Origin: Agelaius tricolor
Taxonomy: Eukaryota; Chordata; Aves; Passeriformes; Icteridae
NCBI GenBank assembly: GCA_023055355.1
Contig: JALJCS010000020.1
Span: forward strand, 8,229,001-8,293,000
Direction: 5' to 3'
Length of the DNA stretch: 64,000 nt
In this document: positions 12,081 through 25,254 of the stretch, piece by piece
How positions within the stretch are numbered: the first letter of the stretch is position 1
How the letters are laid out: each line of letters starts with the position of its first letter
Translations under genes and position numbers: made by a program
Notes under the pieces: model-generated
Seen by the model: only the letters and a program-made list of their open reading frames with translations
The model's database searches: none
What the model was told of the DNA's origin: nothing

Positions 12081-12474
12081 GTGGGCCCGGCAATGGAATT
12101 TGACCCTCTGACGCACCCTCGATCGATTAAATCATTCCACCAAGTCCCTGAGCTTTCGCACTCTCCTCATCGCCAGAGGTAAAAATGCACGCAGGGTTTG
12201 CCCCCCCAGGGCAGGGCACGGCTGCTGCTCTCGGGGAGGAGCAGACAGGAGCAGGCAGGGGTGGGTGCTGTGAGCCCGCCGGCCACACGCAAATCCTGCC
12301 ACGGTGCGAGCCAGCGGCGGGCTGAGGTGGAGCAGGAGTTACTCAGGGGCTGAGTCACGATTGGGCTCGCCCGCGGTAAGCCTCTCTTTTCCTGTTTGCC
12401 TGTGATCTGCAGGCTGCCGAGTGTTCCGATTTAACCTCCTTTTACTTTTTTTTTGCCAGGGATGACATCTAAGG

Positions 12475-12632
12475 ATGCTTCAGGTGAAGCTAATAATAAC
12501 TGGAGATGACTTCGGCTATTGTCCTCGGAGAAACCAAGGCATTGTGGACTGTTTCCTGGCTGGTGCTGTATCTAACGTGTCCCTTCTAGTCAACGGAAGT
12601 GCTGCAGCAGATGCAGCCAAGCTGGCAAGGAG
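12475..12632 (+). CDS. YDJC: YDJC coding exon 1
   Basis: This exon encodes residues 1-52 plus two bases and includes the catalytic-site motif [11 protein letters not shown]. The exon itself begins at 12460 after a polypyrimidine tract and CCAG, so 15 bases are untranslated. The donor AG|GTAAGC follows 12632. Confidence 0.93.
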
Positions 12633-15600
12633 GTAAGCGACTTTCCTTAGGTCCTTTGTGGACAGCCTCCACAAAAAACCAAGCCTGGAAAATTTAGTAT
12701 TTTGTAGCCCCAGAATAAACACTGTATCATAGCTTAGGCTGGTATAGGAAAACTGCATTCAGACACATTTACTAAGACTCTTCATAGTAAAACCAGTGAT
12801 CTGCTAACTAGTACCAGTAATGGTCTGTCTCTAGAATTGGCCACTGCACCTTTCCCTCTGCCCCCCCCTCAGGATAGGAAGCCATTTCCACTATTTGACT
12901 AGTAGAATTTGGGTTTGTCAGACTTTCTCCTTCCACACTTCTAAAAATGCATCATCAGAAGGAAAGTACATATTATATACTCAGACCAATCTGCTAGCCC
13001 TAAAACTATAAGAGCATAAAAGCGCAAGTCTTTAAATCTCATTTAATTGATCCATTTCATCCAGGCTGGACACAAGGTCAGCCAGGATCATTGCAGAATC
13101 AGGCAAAGGTGAGATTCTGCAAAGGCTTAGTTATAAAACTGGGCAGTGGAAAACTTGACTTTTTCCCCACGCTGTAAACCTTTTTAAAAAAGCACATCAA
13201 TATTTCTATTAATTCTAGGCTCGATAAACACATCTGTAAAAATGCATACATAAAGGAAGGGACAATACCTTGTACCTACCACCTTTACTTAACCAACTTC
13301 AGAGGCTGCTGGCACAGTTAGCTCTGCAGTGGATCAAATGCTATGTGTCAGTCTCATAGTCTAGTCCAGCAAATCCTTTAATAAGAAGCATTATTTGTGT
13401 TTAGGAGGTAAAACCCAGCTAAACCATTCAGCTCTGGTGTGGGCAGGTGCTTGGAAGCAGGAATATGTCCTGAAAGAGAGAACATCAGGGTTGAGAAACA
13501 ATTTAGGAAAGCAGAAAAGGAAAGGAGCTGTAATGCTACTGCTTAAACTGAGACCTTATGCTCCAAATGCAGCTGCTGTGGGGAAGAGTTTCATGAGAGT
13601 CCTGCTGACCTTGTTCTCACTGAGCATCTCTCCTCAGTTTGCTGTGATTTTAGGGGTACTTGGTAGCTTCTTTGGAGCAGGGCAGTGGAGGAAAGCCAGG
13701 GTGCTGTGTTAGTGGCAATCTTGTCTGTAAAAAGGATAAATATTCCCCACAAACATCGAGGGAGGAACTGCCTGGCAACGAGAAGGGGAGAGGCACCACA
13801 CCAGTAAGATTCCTAAAACCCTACTAGTAAATGAAACATAAAACACAGAGATAAAGCCAGCACATCTCTCAGACTCAGAGGCACTGTGAAACCCTTTAAG
13901 CCCCAGTGATCTGGTGATGTTGTCAGCTATTTTAGCCAAGGTCTTTAGCAGGCTTTTAAAATAGAATCCACCTGGCCTCATTTCCATAGCCAGGAAGTAG
14001 GCCATGTAATCAGGAGTTTAAAAAGCATCTTTGAATCCAGGTCATGACACTGGTGCTGGCAGCTGATATGGGTGTGAAAAGCCAGGTTGGAGGGCAGGGG
14101 ACAACAGAGGCTGCAGCCTGCTGCTACAATTTGATTTTTTTTTTTTTTGGGGGGGAACATAATTTTGAATTGTCAATGTGAATGTAATGGATTTAAATCT
14201 GTTTCTGAGCATATAAGCAGGGTGACTATGGGAATCTCTGCCAGCTCTGAAGATCACCAGCCCAGGTTCTTACAGTTCCTCATTTGTGTAACTCTGCAGG
14301 TGTGTTCAGCCCTACCCAGCCATGGTAGGAGCATTAGCAGGTATGAAGAGGTTTCCTCATGTTGTAATGCAAGCCCAGCTTCAGCTGCTGCTAATTGGCA
14401 CCAGTGTGTGTAAACAAACCCCTGTGTCACCCCTGAGATGTTTGTTCATGTCACAAAGGCTGACGCAAACTCTACACAGATGACAAAGAGGTCAGACTTG
14501 CTAGAGATGTCATGGAGTCCTCCTCATCTTGTGCTGCAGAAATGGGAAAGGATCACTGGCTTGGCTGCTTTGCCAATATTATTCCCTCTTTCCCCTGCTT
14601 GGTGACATCTCCCATCCCACTGTAAATATTGAGGCTTTTTCTATTATGGGATGAAAGTCTGCCTGTTGGTTTTTTTTTTTCCTCTCCTCATGTTTGTCTT
14701 CCCCTATTCAGCCTTGACCAGTGGCATAAGCAGGAAGAGTGGATCTGTCCCCAGCTGAGAGAAGAGGCTTGAAGCAAGTAGCTTGTCCTTTCCTGGGCAC
14801 ATTCCAGTGCTGTGGAATTTGGTCTTTCACACACATAGTGCCAGGATTGTCAGAGTGATGGACTGCTTTTATGGCTTCTTGATAAACTGTCTATGACATG
14901 ATTGCCTGTAGCTGCAAGTCTTAGACTCTCACTGTGTTACCCTGGTTTTAAGTTAATTGGACACAAGCAGAGCTAATTAATAAGTAGACAACTTTTCCTT
15001 CCTAAGCACCTCATGCTGCCCTACAATGTTAGGACTTGGCATCCTTCAGAAAAGAACACAGTTCCTCTGAAATTTCTTTCTTCCTTTCATTTTCACAACA
15101 ATTCTGTAGTTTCTGGGTATACCATCTGTTGCCCCGAGCCTTGATTAAAAGCCTTGGCAGACGTGTGATGATAGTCAGCAGATCTTTGTAGCAGCTCTAC
15201 CACAAGCCAACTGCAGAACAGCAGAACTAAGCAGTAAAAAATACACCTTCCCTAACATTCAGGCTCAGCACCTTGGGCTTTCCTCATCCACTGTCACAAC
15301 TGGCCTGAACCAAGGGGCACACTCATTTCTGGCAACAGAGGAGTTTCAGCAGAGGCCTGATCCATCACCAAATGACAAACCTATTGATAGCATCTGCCAG
15401 AGCAGAACATAACCAGAGCAGCAGCTGGGAGAACAGACTGCCATTGTGGGTTGAGGGTTTTTTCAGTAACTCAAAACTTTTCTCGTTATGGGGCCTTGAC
15501 TGACTGTGATTTCCTGCTTATCCATATAATATAATCTCAATTTTCTACTTAACAGGCCCTGCCTTGAAGTCAGCCAGACTTCCTGGTGATTATTCCAGAG

Positions 15601-18600
15601 CCTTTCCCAGAAACTGGAAGGGTTATTTTGTAACCTGAAATGAAGAGATGCCTTAATTTTTCCTTAGAAATATGGAGATAGAAATAGAGACATCTAAGTT
15701 TGCTGCTGTATCCTCCCACTCCTCCCCTTTACATCAAACAGGTCAGGTGTCACTGAGCCTTAGGACCTTTTTCCAAAGGTGTGTCCAAATAGCTTAAGAA
15801 GAGTGACATATTTTAGAACACAACTCAGTCTTTCTGGGTGGTTTTTTGCAGTTTAAATACTGAACATCAGCCGAAGTCCCCACAACATCTGGGTACATGT
15901 AATAGAAGGATCTAACAAAGCCACATTTAATTACTCTCTATGTTTTCACTTCCTTTCCCATCAACACTAATTGCAAAATGTGTTTGTAAATTGTGACTTA
16001 ATTCTGACCCTCCCAGTTAACATCTGACTAATATAAAAATCTCTCATGCTTTCTCATCAGCCCCTGTATGTGACTGTTAATCACACAGCAGAGAGTTCCT
16101 CTGCTGAACTGTTTGGATAGGGGTGGGGCCCAATCTGAAGCCTTACACCAGAATCCCAGATCATACTGACTTTACTGGCAGCAGCCCATTTTACTGACGT
16201 GAGCCTACAGACACAGGAGCTGCACTTGATACAAAGATGTAATTACAACAGAAACCCGGGTCCCTAAGCTGTGTTACAGCACCAGCTCAACACTGCAGAG
16301 GCTTTAGAGCATTTCTGGCAGGAGAAATACATTTTTAGCAGTAATAGAGCAAGAAAATATGCTATTTGATGAAAGACAGATATTACTGAATGGTGAAAGT
16401 GTGTGTGAGGAAGTATACAAATGCCAACATGAGGAAAGTAAGAAGTGCACATTTGAACTCAAAGCCTTGCTTTGTCTGGCTTCAGACACTTGGGTGTTCA
16501 CTGAAGTGAGATGATGAGATACAGATATTTACATGAGCCTCTGACTTGGGTCACACTTGGGCTGAAACCTGATGATCAGCAGTTTCCTGGATTATACAAT
16601 AGGTTGTTGAAGGTGGGACCTGTTTACCCATTAAGGGAAAGGGTAAAGTGCCATGCTTATGCCAGAGCATCCAGCCTTCAGCAAGGCAATTGGAACAGTG
16701 CTTGGCAAATCTCATAATTCCCACAGCCATTGCTGTCCTGTGTATGGCCAGGCAGGACCAGGACCCAAGCACAGTGACAGTGCAGTGCCCATCTCCAGGG
16801 TCAGTGAACAGGGATTGCAGCTGCACACTGCCTCAGCAGAGACATTTATCCAGAGCACTCGTGTGGCAAAACAAGCAACTACTTGAAAAGGAAGAAGTTT
16901 AAGCAGTTTAACTGACTGTATTTCCTCTCTCTTTGGTAACTGGACTGGGCCTGCTGGCTCAGAAATCTTTCCAGGGTGAATTCCTTCTCGCACCTGCTGT
17001 AAGGATATTTCCTCCTGCACAAGTCTCTCCTTTTTTCCCCCCACCTCTACAAGGAATGCTGAGTAGAGGCCTAAAGAGGTAACAGCCAACTTTCAGTGCA
17101 AACAGCTCTAGTGCATTGAGCTCAGTGGCCTGAACCTCTTCTCACAGGTTCCCAAGCAGTTCAGTCTAATGCTGCTCCTGCTGTAGGAGCACACACCTGT
17201 AGCCTGTGGCTTTATCAGGAGTGAAGTGAACCCCTGTGCTAAATCCTGCTTCATCTCTGCATTCCCTGGGGCACTGGGACAGACTTGCAGACACAGAGGG
17301 GCCCCTCCAAACAGACTGGAAGGGTCATTGCAACTTAAGAGTCACCAAAAAGGATTTAGGGACACCAAGTAGATTTTTCACATCATTTTGTTTCAGCAGT
17401 GGTAGCTGTGTGCAGAAACTAAGCTGTTGCCTGAAGCCCAATGCCAATCCTTTTCTTTTGCATCTTGTGTGAGCAATTAGCAGTTAATGACCAGCAGTGA
17501 CCAGCAGGGCTCACCCTGTCCCATCTGGAAAGGGCTTGGGCAGAGGAGTGAGGCCAAACCCACAACAGCTGAGCTCTGGTCCCAGGGCAGCATCACATGC
17601 TGTGTAAGCTGCTTGAGCTGCTGGTCTCTGCTTCAGTATTTCAGCCAACAAATTAGCAGCTATTTTACAGTCTTTTGAAAGATGTGGGCAGCTGTAAAGT
17701 GTATTTCTGTACCAGAAACAATCATATGTGCTCTGAAAAGTAGGTCTCAGGATATTCCTGCACCTTGACTTTTTCTCCCTGTGAGCTTGCAGTGGAACTC
17801 TGCTGTACCCACTGATCTGTCCTTCTCCCCATACCCTTACAACCTTCCCATGCCTTCTTCTGTGCACCTCCCACAGATGAACATTTCTGAACAAGTTTCT
17901 CATGTGCAGCATTTTGAGTTTTGCTTTCAGTTCCTCTATCCCAGACCAATAAACACAAGCAGTTCCTCTCCAGACACCTCAGCATGCACAGTCTGTCAAA
18001 GCAGGACTGGCTCCACGAGAACACTATTAAGATATTCAGCTGGTGTTAGGCAAAGCTCTGAAACACAGTCTAATGTTACAGTCAGGGTCTCCTCTTACCC
18101 AAGGACAAGGCCAGCTCTCTCTGCACTTCCACATTCTGCACATTCCCAGCTCTGGGGCTGGGTTCAGCCCTGGCCAGGAGCTGCTCTCATGTTCCTCAGT
18201 GCAGCCCTTGGCTCCTTGGTGTCCCACACCTGTCAGAGGGACTTGCCTTCTCCTGGAAATAGCCTCCCTCACAGCATTTGAGGCATTGCACAATTGGAGG
18301 CAGTTCATTTGATGCTCCTGGGAGACAACACTGAGAGGCTCAGCTGTTCATTTCTTGCCCTCCCACAACACATGAGAAAGAGAGTACTCAACAGAAAAAG
18401 TCCATCTGCTGATTCATGGTAACACAGGAATCCTTTTTTTCTTGCAAACAGCACTGACTATGGTACAAATAATACTCCAGCTGAGGCAGTAAGAGCTTCC
18501 CAGAGACAGAATAAAGAATCTGGGGTGGATTTCTAAAAGAAAACCAAAAGAAAACCACAGGCTTGCCCTCTGCCTTTGGACTTGTGCAGGGCGCCCAGCC

Positions 18601-21600
18601 GGTCACAGGATGGAGGGGAGCCCTCCTGCCACAGCACCCCCTGCACTGTGCTGCCCTGCAGCCTGTCCCCCCAGTGACAACACACCTTCCACTCCTGTGC
18701 CAGCCAGGAGTTGGTGTGCACACGTGCTCAGGCCCCTGCTGTGATGAACACTCATCATCAGTGAAACAATCGGGCCCTGCTGCACAGAAATCACCAGATC
18801 AGAAAAGCCAGAGAGGACCTTTTCCTCCACAAGCTGTTTTGCTCCATTAAACAAACATTCCAGCTCCTTAATCACACAATGGACTAATTTTGTTCCACAG
18901 AGCTGTGCATACAATTTGACTCCTAACATTTATGTCTTTGAGAAGTAGTATCTAGCAACTGACTGCACCAGGAAAAAAAAAAAGGCTTTCAGTCCTTCAA
19001 GGGCCAAAGCCTTAGGACCTGAATGAGCTAAATGATTCTGACTTGGTCCAATCCATCCACAGTCCTGTCTCCAGTGAGCTGGTGCCTCACCAGTCAGCTT
19101 CAGATGTCCCAGTTTTGCACCCTTTGCCTCAATGGAGATTGTTTTTGTTTTCTCCTTGTGCTACAAGGGCTGTGTCAGGGACAGACCACACCCACTTTTA
19201 GCAGCTCCATGCAGAAGTTCCAAGAAGGGTTTAAAGCATCACAGACTTGTTGTCTTGAAATTCACTCTGCACCATGACTCAGACTGGGCAGCACAGATGG
19301 AACATTGCACTTCTGTCATCCCCTGACTGGGTCAGCCAGAGGCCACGGGTTGCCTTGGAAAAAGTTTCAAAGCATCATTTTGGCTACTGATTCTGAGGAT
19401 TTCCAGAAATGCTAATGAGACCCAGCACAAATCCAAGCACGCACAAGTCCTGTTCTCATTGTAGGGGAATCCACAGCACTCTGCTAAGCCCTGAGGGGAG
19501 CTCTGCAGCCACACCAGCTCCATAAGTTCTTTTTTTTTTTTTTTTAGAATCTTACAGCTTGCAACTGGGTAATCAGTCATTCCCCTGTGGCTCCTTAGCA
19601 AGGCTCTACACTTCACTGTGGGCCTCCTTGCACTGATCCTTCTCTGGCTGTGCCAGGGAGATGCTGCTCTGTACAGCTCATCCTTGCCACTCACTGAGTG
19701 ATTGCTGCACTAGACAGAAGCCTGGCCACTGCAGGAATTCCAGCTGCAGCCCCTTGTATTTACACCTGTAGCCTGGGCTGTTGCCATAACAGCTTCCTTG
19801 GGCACTGTTTAGATATCAATTACTGGATTCTACTTAAGGGCAGCTTTAGGAGTCATCAAGTAAAACTCACATGTCTCCTAAATGTACCATCTTTAACAGG
19901 GTGAACAACTCAAGGGGATACCTAGCAAGGGCTAATGGAGCACTTTAGAAAGAGCTGCAAGATGTGGATTTTTTGGTTGGTTATCAGTGACTGCAGTTCC
20001 TGGAGGGCAGTTACAGCATTTAGCCCGAGATGCCTGGTGCTGTGAGCCAGGGTGGGGCAGGGTTTGGGGGCACTCACAGGCTGGCCCTGGGGAGGGTGCT
20101 CAGGGCTGTTACCTGGAGATGCCCTGCCCTGGTTGGGGTCACTCTGCCATCCTTTCTGGCAGAGCAGAGATACAAACATGTACTCCAGTGAGTGCTGCAA
20201 CACCTCTAAGATCAGTCTGGTTCTTACACTTTAATGTCCCCCTCTTACACCACAGTGAGGGAGGTGCAAAGCTTGGCAGACATTTCCCTCTCTTACAGAT
20301 ACAACATCCCAATAGGCCTGCATGCCAACCTCTCCGAGGGCTCCCCTGTGTGTGAGGTGCTCAAGGCAAACTCTTCTCTGCTCAACCAGGATGGATTCTT
20401 CCATGGAAAAATGGGATTCAGAACAGCTCTATCAAAAGGTCTCCTGAATATGTCAGAGGTAGGAGAAAGCCACATACAGCTGTACAACTTCCCTTCCTGA
20501 TTCCAATCAGCCTGCATTTATCCCAGCTCATAACAGCTGAGGAACTTTCCCACATCCCAGCTATGAGTAGGCTTAAAGATGAACCCTGCCTGTACAGCTT
20601 GAGCTGGCTTTAGGTCCTGGGCCTCATTCTGCCAAAGGCTCTGCAGCCTTTGAGAACCCATTCCTCCCTGACTCAGTGCCTGTATACACTGTTAACTATT
20701 TATCTGAGGAGGCAGAAGGGGCATTGGGACAGGTATTTACAAAGAACCTAGAGATCAGTAAAGAGCAAATGACAGAAAAGTCCTAAGTAGGTACCAGGAC
20801 TTTCATCAGCTTGTGAGAAGTTTTGATTCTCTAGGGAGGTGGCTGGTTTTGCCCCATGAGCAAGGATGAACATGTTCAGGTGATCAAAACTGCATCCATT
20901 TAAACAGAAATTTATACTTAGAATAATATTTAGAACATGCCCACCATTCCCATAAGCAGTACCACAAAGAGCCCTGTGCCCAAGGCAGGCTCTGGGTAGC
21001 CCAGCAGTGCTGCACATCCCTGTACAAGCACAGCCCATCCTGCTTCCCAGAGCTGGATCTGACTCCTGCCCAGTGAGGTGCCAGCAGCCCCATCACTCTC
21101 CTGCTCTCAGCCTCTGCCAGGTCTTGCTCTGACCCTTTTCTGCTGCACAGGTGAAGCAGGAGCTCAAGGCCCAGGTGGAGCTGTTCCATGAGCTGACAGG
21201 TCACCTACCTCCTCACATGGATGGGCACCAGCACGTCCATGTTCTCCCAGGTAAGGAGGAATCTTCTTCTCCTGCACCAAGCAGGTGAGAGAGTCAGCTC
21301 AGAGGGGCCTCGCCCTGGCACAGCTCCCTTCTGGGCAGTAATCCCCACCCTGAGACACCTGCTGGCTGTTGCAGTTTGAATGTTCCCACCTGAGCCCACA
21401 GTCCTGCCCAAACTCTGCTTGGAGCCCTGGGCCTTCCCATAGCAGCACCAGGGCATTAATGACAAAATGCCCAAGGTTACACCTCTTCCTCCAGGGAGCA
21501 GTAATTCTCCTCAGCATCCTAATTCCATGTACTCACCCACACTGAAGGAGGCAGACCAAAGCCAGCAGCAGCCTGGCCAGTTTAAACTGGAATGGTGGAG

Positions 21601-23933
21601 CTTGCAATAGCTGCTGGCTCTTTAAGATACTACAGAACTCCATCCTGTCCATTGTGTTCCCACCCCAGTCCCTGCCTGCAGGTCTCAGCTTTAGAGATGA
21701 GCAATGATCTTTTGTTTTGCAAAGTCATTGTGGTACAGAGATGGAAAATGGAGTGAGGAAAGAATCCAGGTTTTCCCACTGCAGTACTGACTGCCTCCAG
21801 ATAACATTGCTCTGGCTGTACAAGGACTTGATGAAGAATTTGTTCCTGACAGTGCAGCCACCTCTGGTGCACTCTAAGACCAGAGTTGCTCACTTAGAAG
21901 GGGGGCTGGACTAAAGGCTCAGTGCTGAAAGGAAGAAAGGCACCTACAGGAGAAGTTCAGGGCGAAATGTTTCCAGTATAGAAGGTGACTCTCATACAGA
22001 TGGATTTCAGCAGAAGATAAACCAAATGGAATTTTATTTTCTTAAACACAGAAAGGAAAGAAGCCTCTGTGCTAAGAGCTTGCAGGGGACACGAGAAGCT
22101 GTTTATCCAACTCCTGACTGCATCTCTGGTTTTGCTTACAGAGGTCAGGAATGTGTTTGCAGAGGTGTTAGAGGAATATGGGATTAAGTACACACGTGTC
22201 CCCATAGAGCCAGGCCTTCATAACTGTGACTGGATTCCACCATCCCTGATGGACTTTTACCTGGGAGTAGAAGAAGATTCCTTTAACACAGTGGATGTGT
22301 TTGCAAAGCATGGAATAAGGTAAGACAGGTATTACTCATCCTTTTTTTGTAGTAAAACATTAAGATTGTATCAGTTCCTGATAGCATCCTTCAAAAATGG
22401 AACACCATCTTTCTTTTTCCTCTTTGGACTTAGAGAAAGGTTCAGGAGGAGCACAGAAGTGCCAGAGGCACAAGGGCTTAGGAAGTTTTGTTTGAACAGA
22501 GGTGAGTCACTTTCCACTTGAAAAGGAATGTTCTTTTCCAGGTATGCTTCTCAGCCTTTCTAGTGAAGCTTCCTCAGCCTGGCATCTGGAATGCCAGGAG
22601 AAATGCTGCATCAATGCTGGAATTTTAAAAGTATTATCTAAGGAAAGCGTTTAAGAACTAAATTTTCATCTTCCTGTCATAGTAGAGAAAGGGTTTTAAG
22701 TAGCAGGAATGAGACTAAGTAGAAGCAGGTATTTGTTAAGGGGAAGCAGTGAGCTCTGAGAGCTGGCAGTACCACAGCAGGTGATCACTGCTGTGAGCAA
22801 AGAGCCTTGTCAGTGTCCTGCATCTCAGGCCAAACCCTGAAAGCTCAGCCCTTCCCCCAATAAAATCCTTCTCTTAAAAGCTTAGACAGTTTTTTATGGG
22901 TTAAAGGTCTTTCACTAGAGACCCTTGCAGTCACCTGTCCTTTGGGCCAGATGTCATTACTTCCTCAGTCCACTGGAAACATTATCTTCTGGGATTTTAT
23001 TTTTTGTATCAGTGGTTCTGAACACCAGCAGATATTCCTGCTGGTATTTCTCCATTCTCAAGAACAGCTGAGCTGGGCTCTTCTGTAAACATTCAGGTAA
23101 AGACTCTAGCCTTGATTTCTTCTGAAAACATTTTCATTCTGCCCTCACATGCAGTGGCTCAGCTCTCCTGGACTCGTCCAGTTATTATGGCTCTTTGATA
23201 TATTCTGCCAGAAGGTTGCTTAAGCTGGGTGGTTGCCATTTTATTTCAGTCACTTTTGTTTCTACTTAGCTGAGGGTTATTATTCAGGATTAATTTATTT
23301 TGATAGTGTGGCATTTCTCAGTTTAGCGTTGCTCTTTGTTTTTGGGACAATAAAATGCACCTGTAAGCTCACAGATGCCAAACACAGTGCTGGGGCTGTG
23401 CTGGGCCTTGCTGTCCCTGCAGAACTGCTGCTTGAAATAGGATCCTGGTTTCAATCAGGAAAAGTTCTGGTTTTACTTTTGTTTATAGTTAAAAGATTTT
23501 TTAAACTCCTCCCAATTTTAGATCTTAAATTTTCAGTAAATTTTGATTCCTAATCCACTGGACATAACCCAATTCTCTCCCTGCCTCTAGCACTAACAGC
23601 AGTGTTCCCTCCTCTGGCTGCAGGTGGGCAGACATTTACATAGGCCTGAGCACCATGGGCAGGAACATGTCTGTCAGCAGCATCCAGAGTGCCATCGACA
23701 GCGCCGTGCTGCAGCCCCCGGCCCGGGCACCGCGCAGCGGCACCGTCACCATCGAGCTGATGGTGCACCCTGGCTACCCCAGTGTCCCCCCCGTGGGCGG
23801 CTGTGGGGAAGGACCCGATGATTTCTCACAGTCCTGGGAACGCCTCCATGAACTCCAGACATTAATTAAGCCAGAGCTGCAGAGCCATTACAAAAGCAGG
23901 AACATTCAGCTGTGTTCATTCAAAGATCTTTAA
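12475..23933 (+). CDS. YDJC: YDJC, YdjC-family carbohydrate deacetylase homologue, 5 coding exons
   Basis: The coding sequence joins 12475-12632, 20299-20458, 21151-21250, 22142-22319 and 23624-23933, giving 301 residues; human YDJC has 323 as I recall. The YdjC fold carries its metal and catalytic residues in [11 protein letters not shown] (residues 9-19), GLHANLSEG (59-67), [12 protein letters not shown] (128-139) and HPGYPS (247-252). By analogy with bacterial YdjC/ChbG enzymes that remove N-acetyl groups from chito-oligosaccharides, it is a candidate cytosolic carbohydrate deacetylase; its vertebrate substrate is not settled. There is no signal peptide or membrane segment. All introns are GT-AG and phases match. 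Intron 1 of the coding region is long (7.7 kb). The C-terminus stops soon after the domain at FKDL, without the tail seen in human. The start has A at -3, and an out-of-frame ATG lies 13 bases upstream. Confidence 0.93.
12633..20298 (+). other. YDJC: YDJC first coding-side intron
   Basis: This 7.7-kb intron holds a T-run followed by G-run near 14,137-14,155 and a 16-base T-run at 19,530-19,545. I see no nested gene, no tRNA and no recognisable transposon; open frames within it have no known domain. Confidence 0.6.
20299..20458 (+). CDS. YDJC: YDJC coding exon 2
   Basis: This exon encodes residues 53-106, with the metal-ligand motif GLHANLSEG and the block [11 protein letters not shown]. The acceptor is CTTACAG ending at 20298 and the donor is GAG|GTAGGA. 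Confidence 0.93.
21151..21250 (+). CDS. YDJC: YDJC coding exon 3
   Basis: This exon encodes residues 107-139 plus one base and ends with the histidine-rich motif [12 protein letters not shown]. The acceptor is TGCACAG and the donor is CCCAG|GTAAGG. Confidence 0.92.
22142..22319 (+). CDS. YDJC: YDJC coding exon 4
   Basis: This exon encodes residues 140-198, the segment [19 protein letters not shown] to VFAKHGI. The acceptor is TTACAG ending at 22141 and the donor is AAG|GTAAGA. Confidence 0.92.
23624..23933 (+). CDS. YDJC: YDJC coding exon 5 (C-terminal)
   Basis: This exon encodes residues 199-301 from [15 protein letters not shown], through the conserved HPGYPS motif and [20 protein letters not shown], to the TAA stop at 23931-23933. 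The acceptor is GGCTGCAG. It is more GC-rich than the other coding exons. Confidence 0.93.
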
Positions 23934-23938
23934 ATAAA
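23933..23938 (+). terminator. YDJC: AATAAA overlapping the YDJC stop codon
   Basis: The last base of the TAA stop is the first base of a perfect AATAAA. If used it would leave only about 20-30 bases of 3' UTR. An alternative perfect hexamer lies at 25,008-25,013 and would give a UTR of about 1.1 kb. Which is used is unknown. Confidence 0.4.
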
Positions 23939-23947
23939 TGAGCAGAC

Positions 23948-23971
23948 ATCCATCCATCCATCCATCCATCC
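23948..23971. repeat. Tetranucleotide (ATCC)n microsatellite
   Basis: About six ATCC units begin 15 bases after the YDJC stop codon, so they lie in the 3' UTR or just past it. Confidence 0.9.
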
Positions 23972-25007
23972 TCTGAAGACATGCAATTGATAATGTCCAG
24001 AGAAGCCAGATCACTGTTATCAGTGTCACAGTCCCTGTGAACAGCTCACCACCACCCTGTGAGCAGCTCCAGCAGTACCCCAGAGCCCCAGGTGCCAGTT
24101 TTAAGGCCACAACATCTGCTCCAAACGTGCCAAACTCCTTCTGTGACACCCCCTCCACAGTGCCCCAGTGCAGCGTAGGCTCCCAGGGCTCAGCTCCTGC
24201 CAGCAAAGGAGCAGCATGGGGACAGACTTGGCTGTGAGACACTGCAGCACAGCCCCCTGAGGGGTCTGATCATTTCTCCTTTCAGACCTGACGGCAGAAC
24301 AGGAACCCTGCTGGGGAGTGGGTGCTGCTTTGGAGCACCCACTCAGTGCAGGTCGCCCACAGGAGGCCTGGCCACCTTCAGCATTTGGCTCTCTGAGGGG
24401 CAGTGCCTGCCCCTCCACTCGTACCTGCTCACTATGGAGAGGGCTGCAGGGACACATCACCCCCAGAGCCTTCCTCTGCTCGGAGCACTCAGGTCACACA
24501 TGGCCCTGTGGGGTCTGCAGCCACCTTAGCCACAGGAATTGTGTCTGCCTGTTTACGTTGCCTCTTGGTGTCAAACCCCCCCTAGGAAAGTAACATCAGC
24601 TGCAGCCCTTTAGGAGAGGCTTCTTATTTTTTGGATGACTTTGCAGGAGCAGCAACTGTTGACCCATCTGCTATTTCAGTAACTGCTGTGTGTCAGAGCA
24701 GCAGCAACTGGTCCTGCACCACCCACTGCCCCTCAGGACAGCCATGAGCTGTGCCAGCCATGACCATGGCTGTGAGTCAGAAGGTCCCTGAATTTGTCCC
24801 TTTTGTTCCTGTCACCAGAGCATTCGAACTCCAGCAAGTCCCAGTAGTGCTGATACGTTCTTAACTGCAGCCCTATCATTCCTGTAAGGACTTTCACATG
24901 GGGAAAAATTCTCTGCACAAGAGTGATCTATTTAACGTAACTGGTTTTGTTAACTGTATTTTTTAATATAAAAAATATCAGTTTCACCATTATTCTTTTA
25001 AATGAAA

Positions 25008-25013
25008 AATAAA
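25008..25013 (+). terminator. YDJC: Alternative distal YDJC polyadenylation signal AATAAA
   Basis: A perfect AATAAA lies in an AT-rich stretch about 1.1 kb downstream of the YDJC stop. It is the more conventional candidate for the main poly(A) site. Confidence 0.4.
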
Positions 25014-25254
25014 CTCAGATCTTTTCTATGGCAAAGCTTCAGGAGGCTTTTGGGTTTAATTAAGTCTGGTGAGTGAACTAAACCCACTCACCTGTCTGCT
25101 CCCACACTGCTGGAAGGGCCTTCCTTTCTATCATTAGTGGGAACTGTCTGAGCTTTCCTGTAACACGTCATGAAGTTTCTGTCCTGTACAGTAGAAAAAA
25201 CATCAAGGATGCTGTAGAAAATATTTTTCCCGATTATTTCCTATATTATAGAAA

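Noticed and set aside
19530..19545. T-run as the tail of a processed retrocopy
   Set aside because: No gene-like sequence or target-site duplication is seen next to it; the same holds for the A-run at 61,201-61,217.
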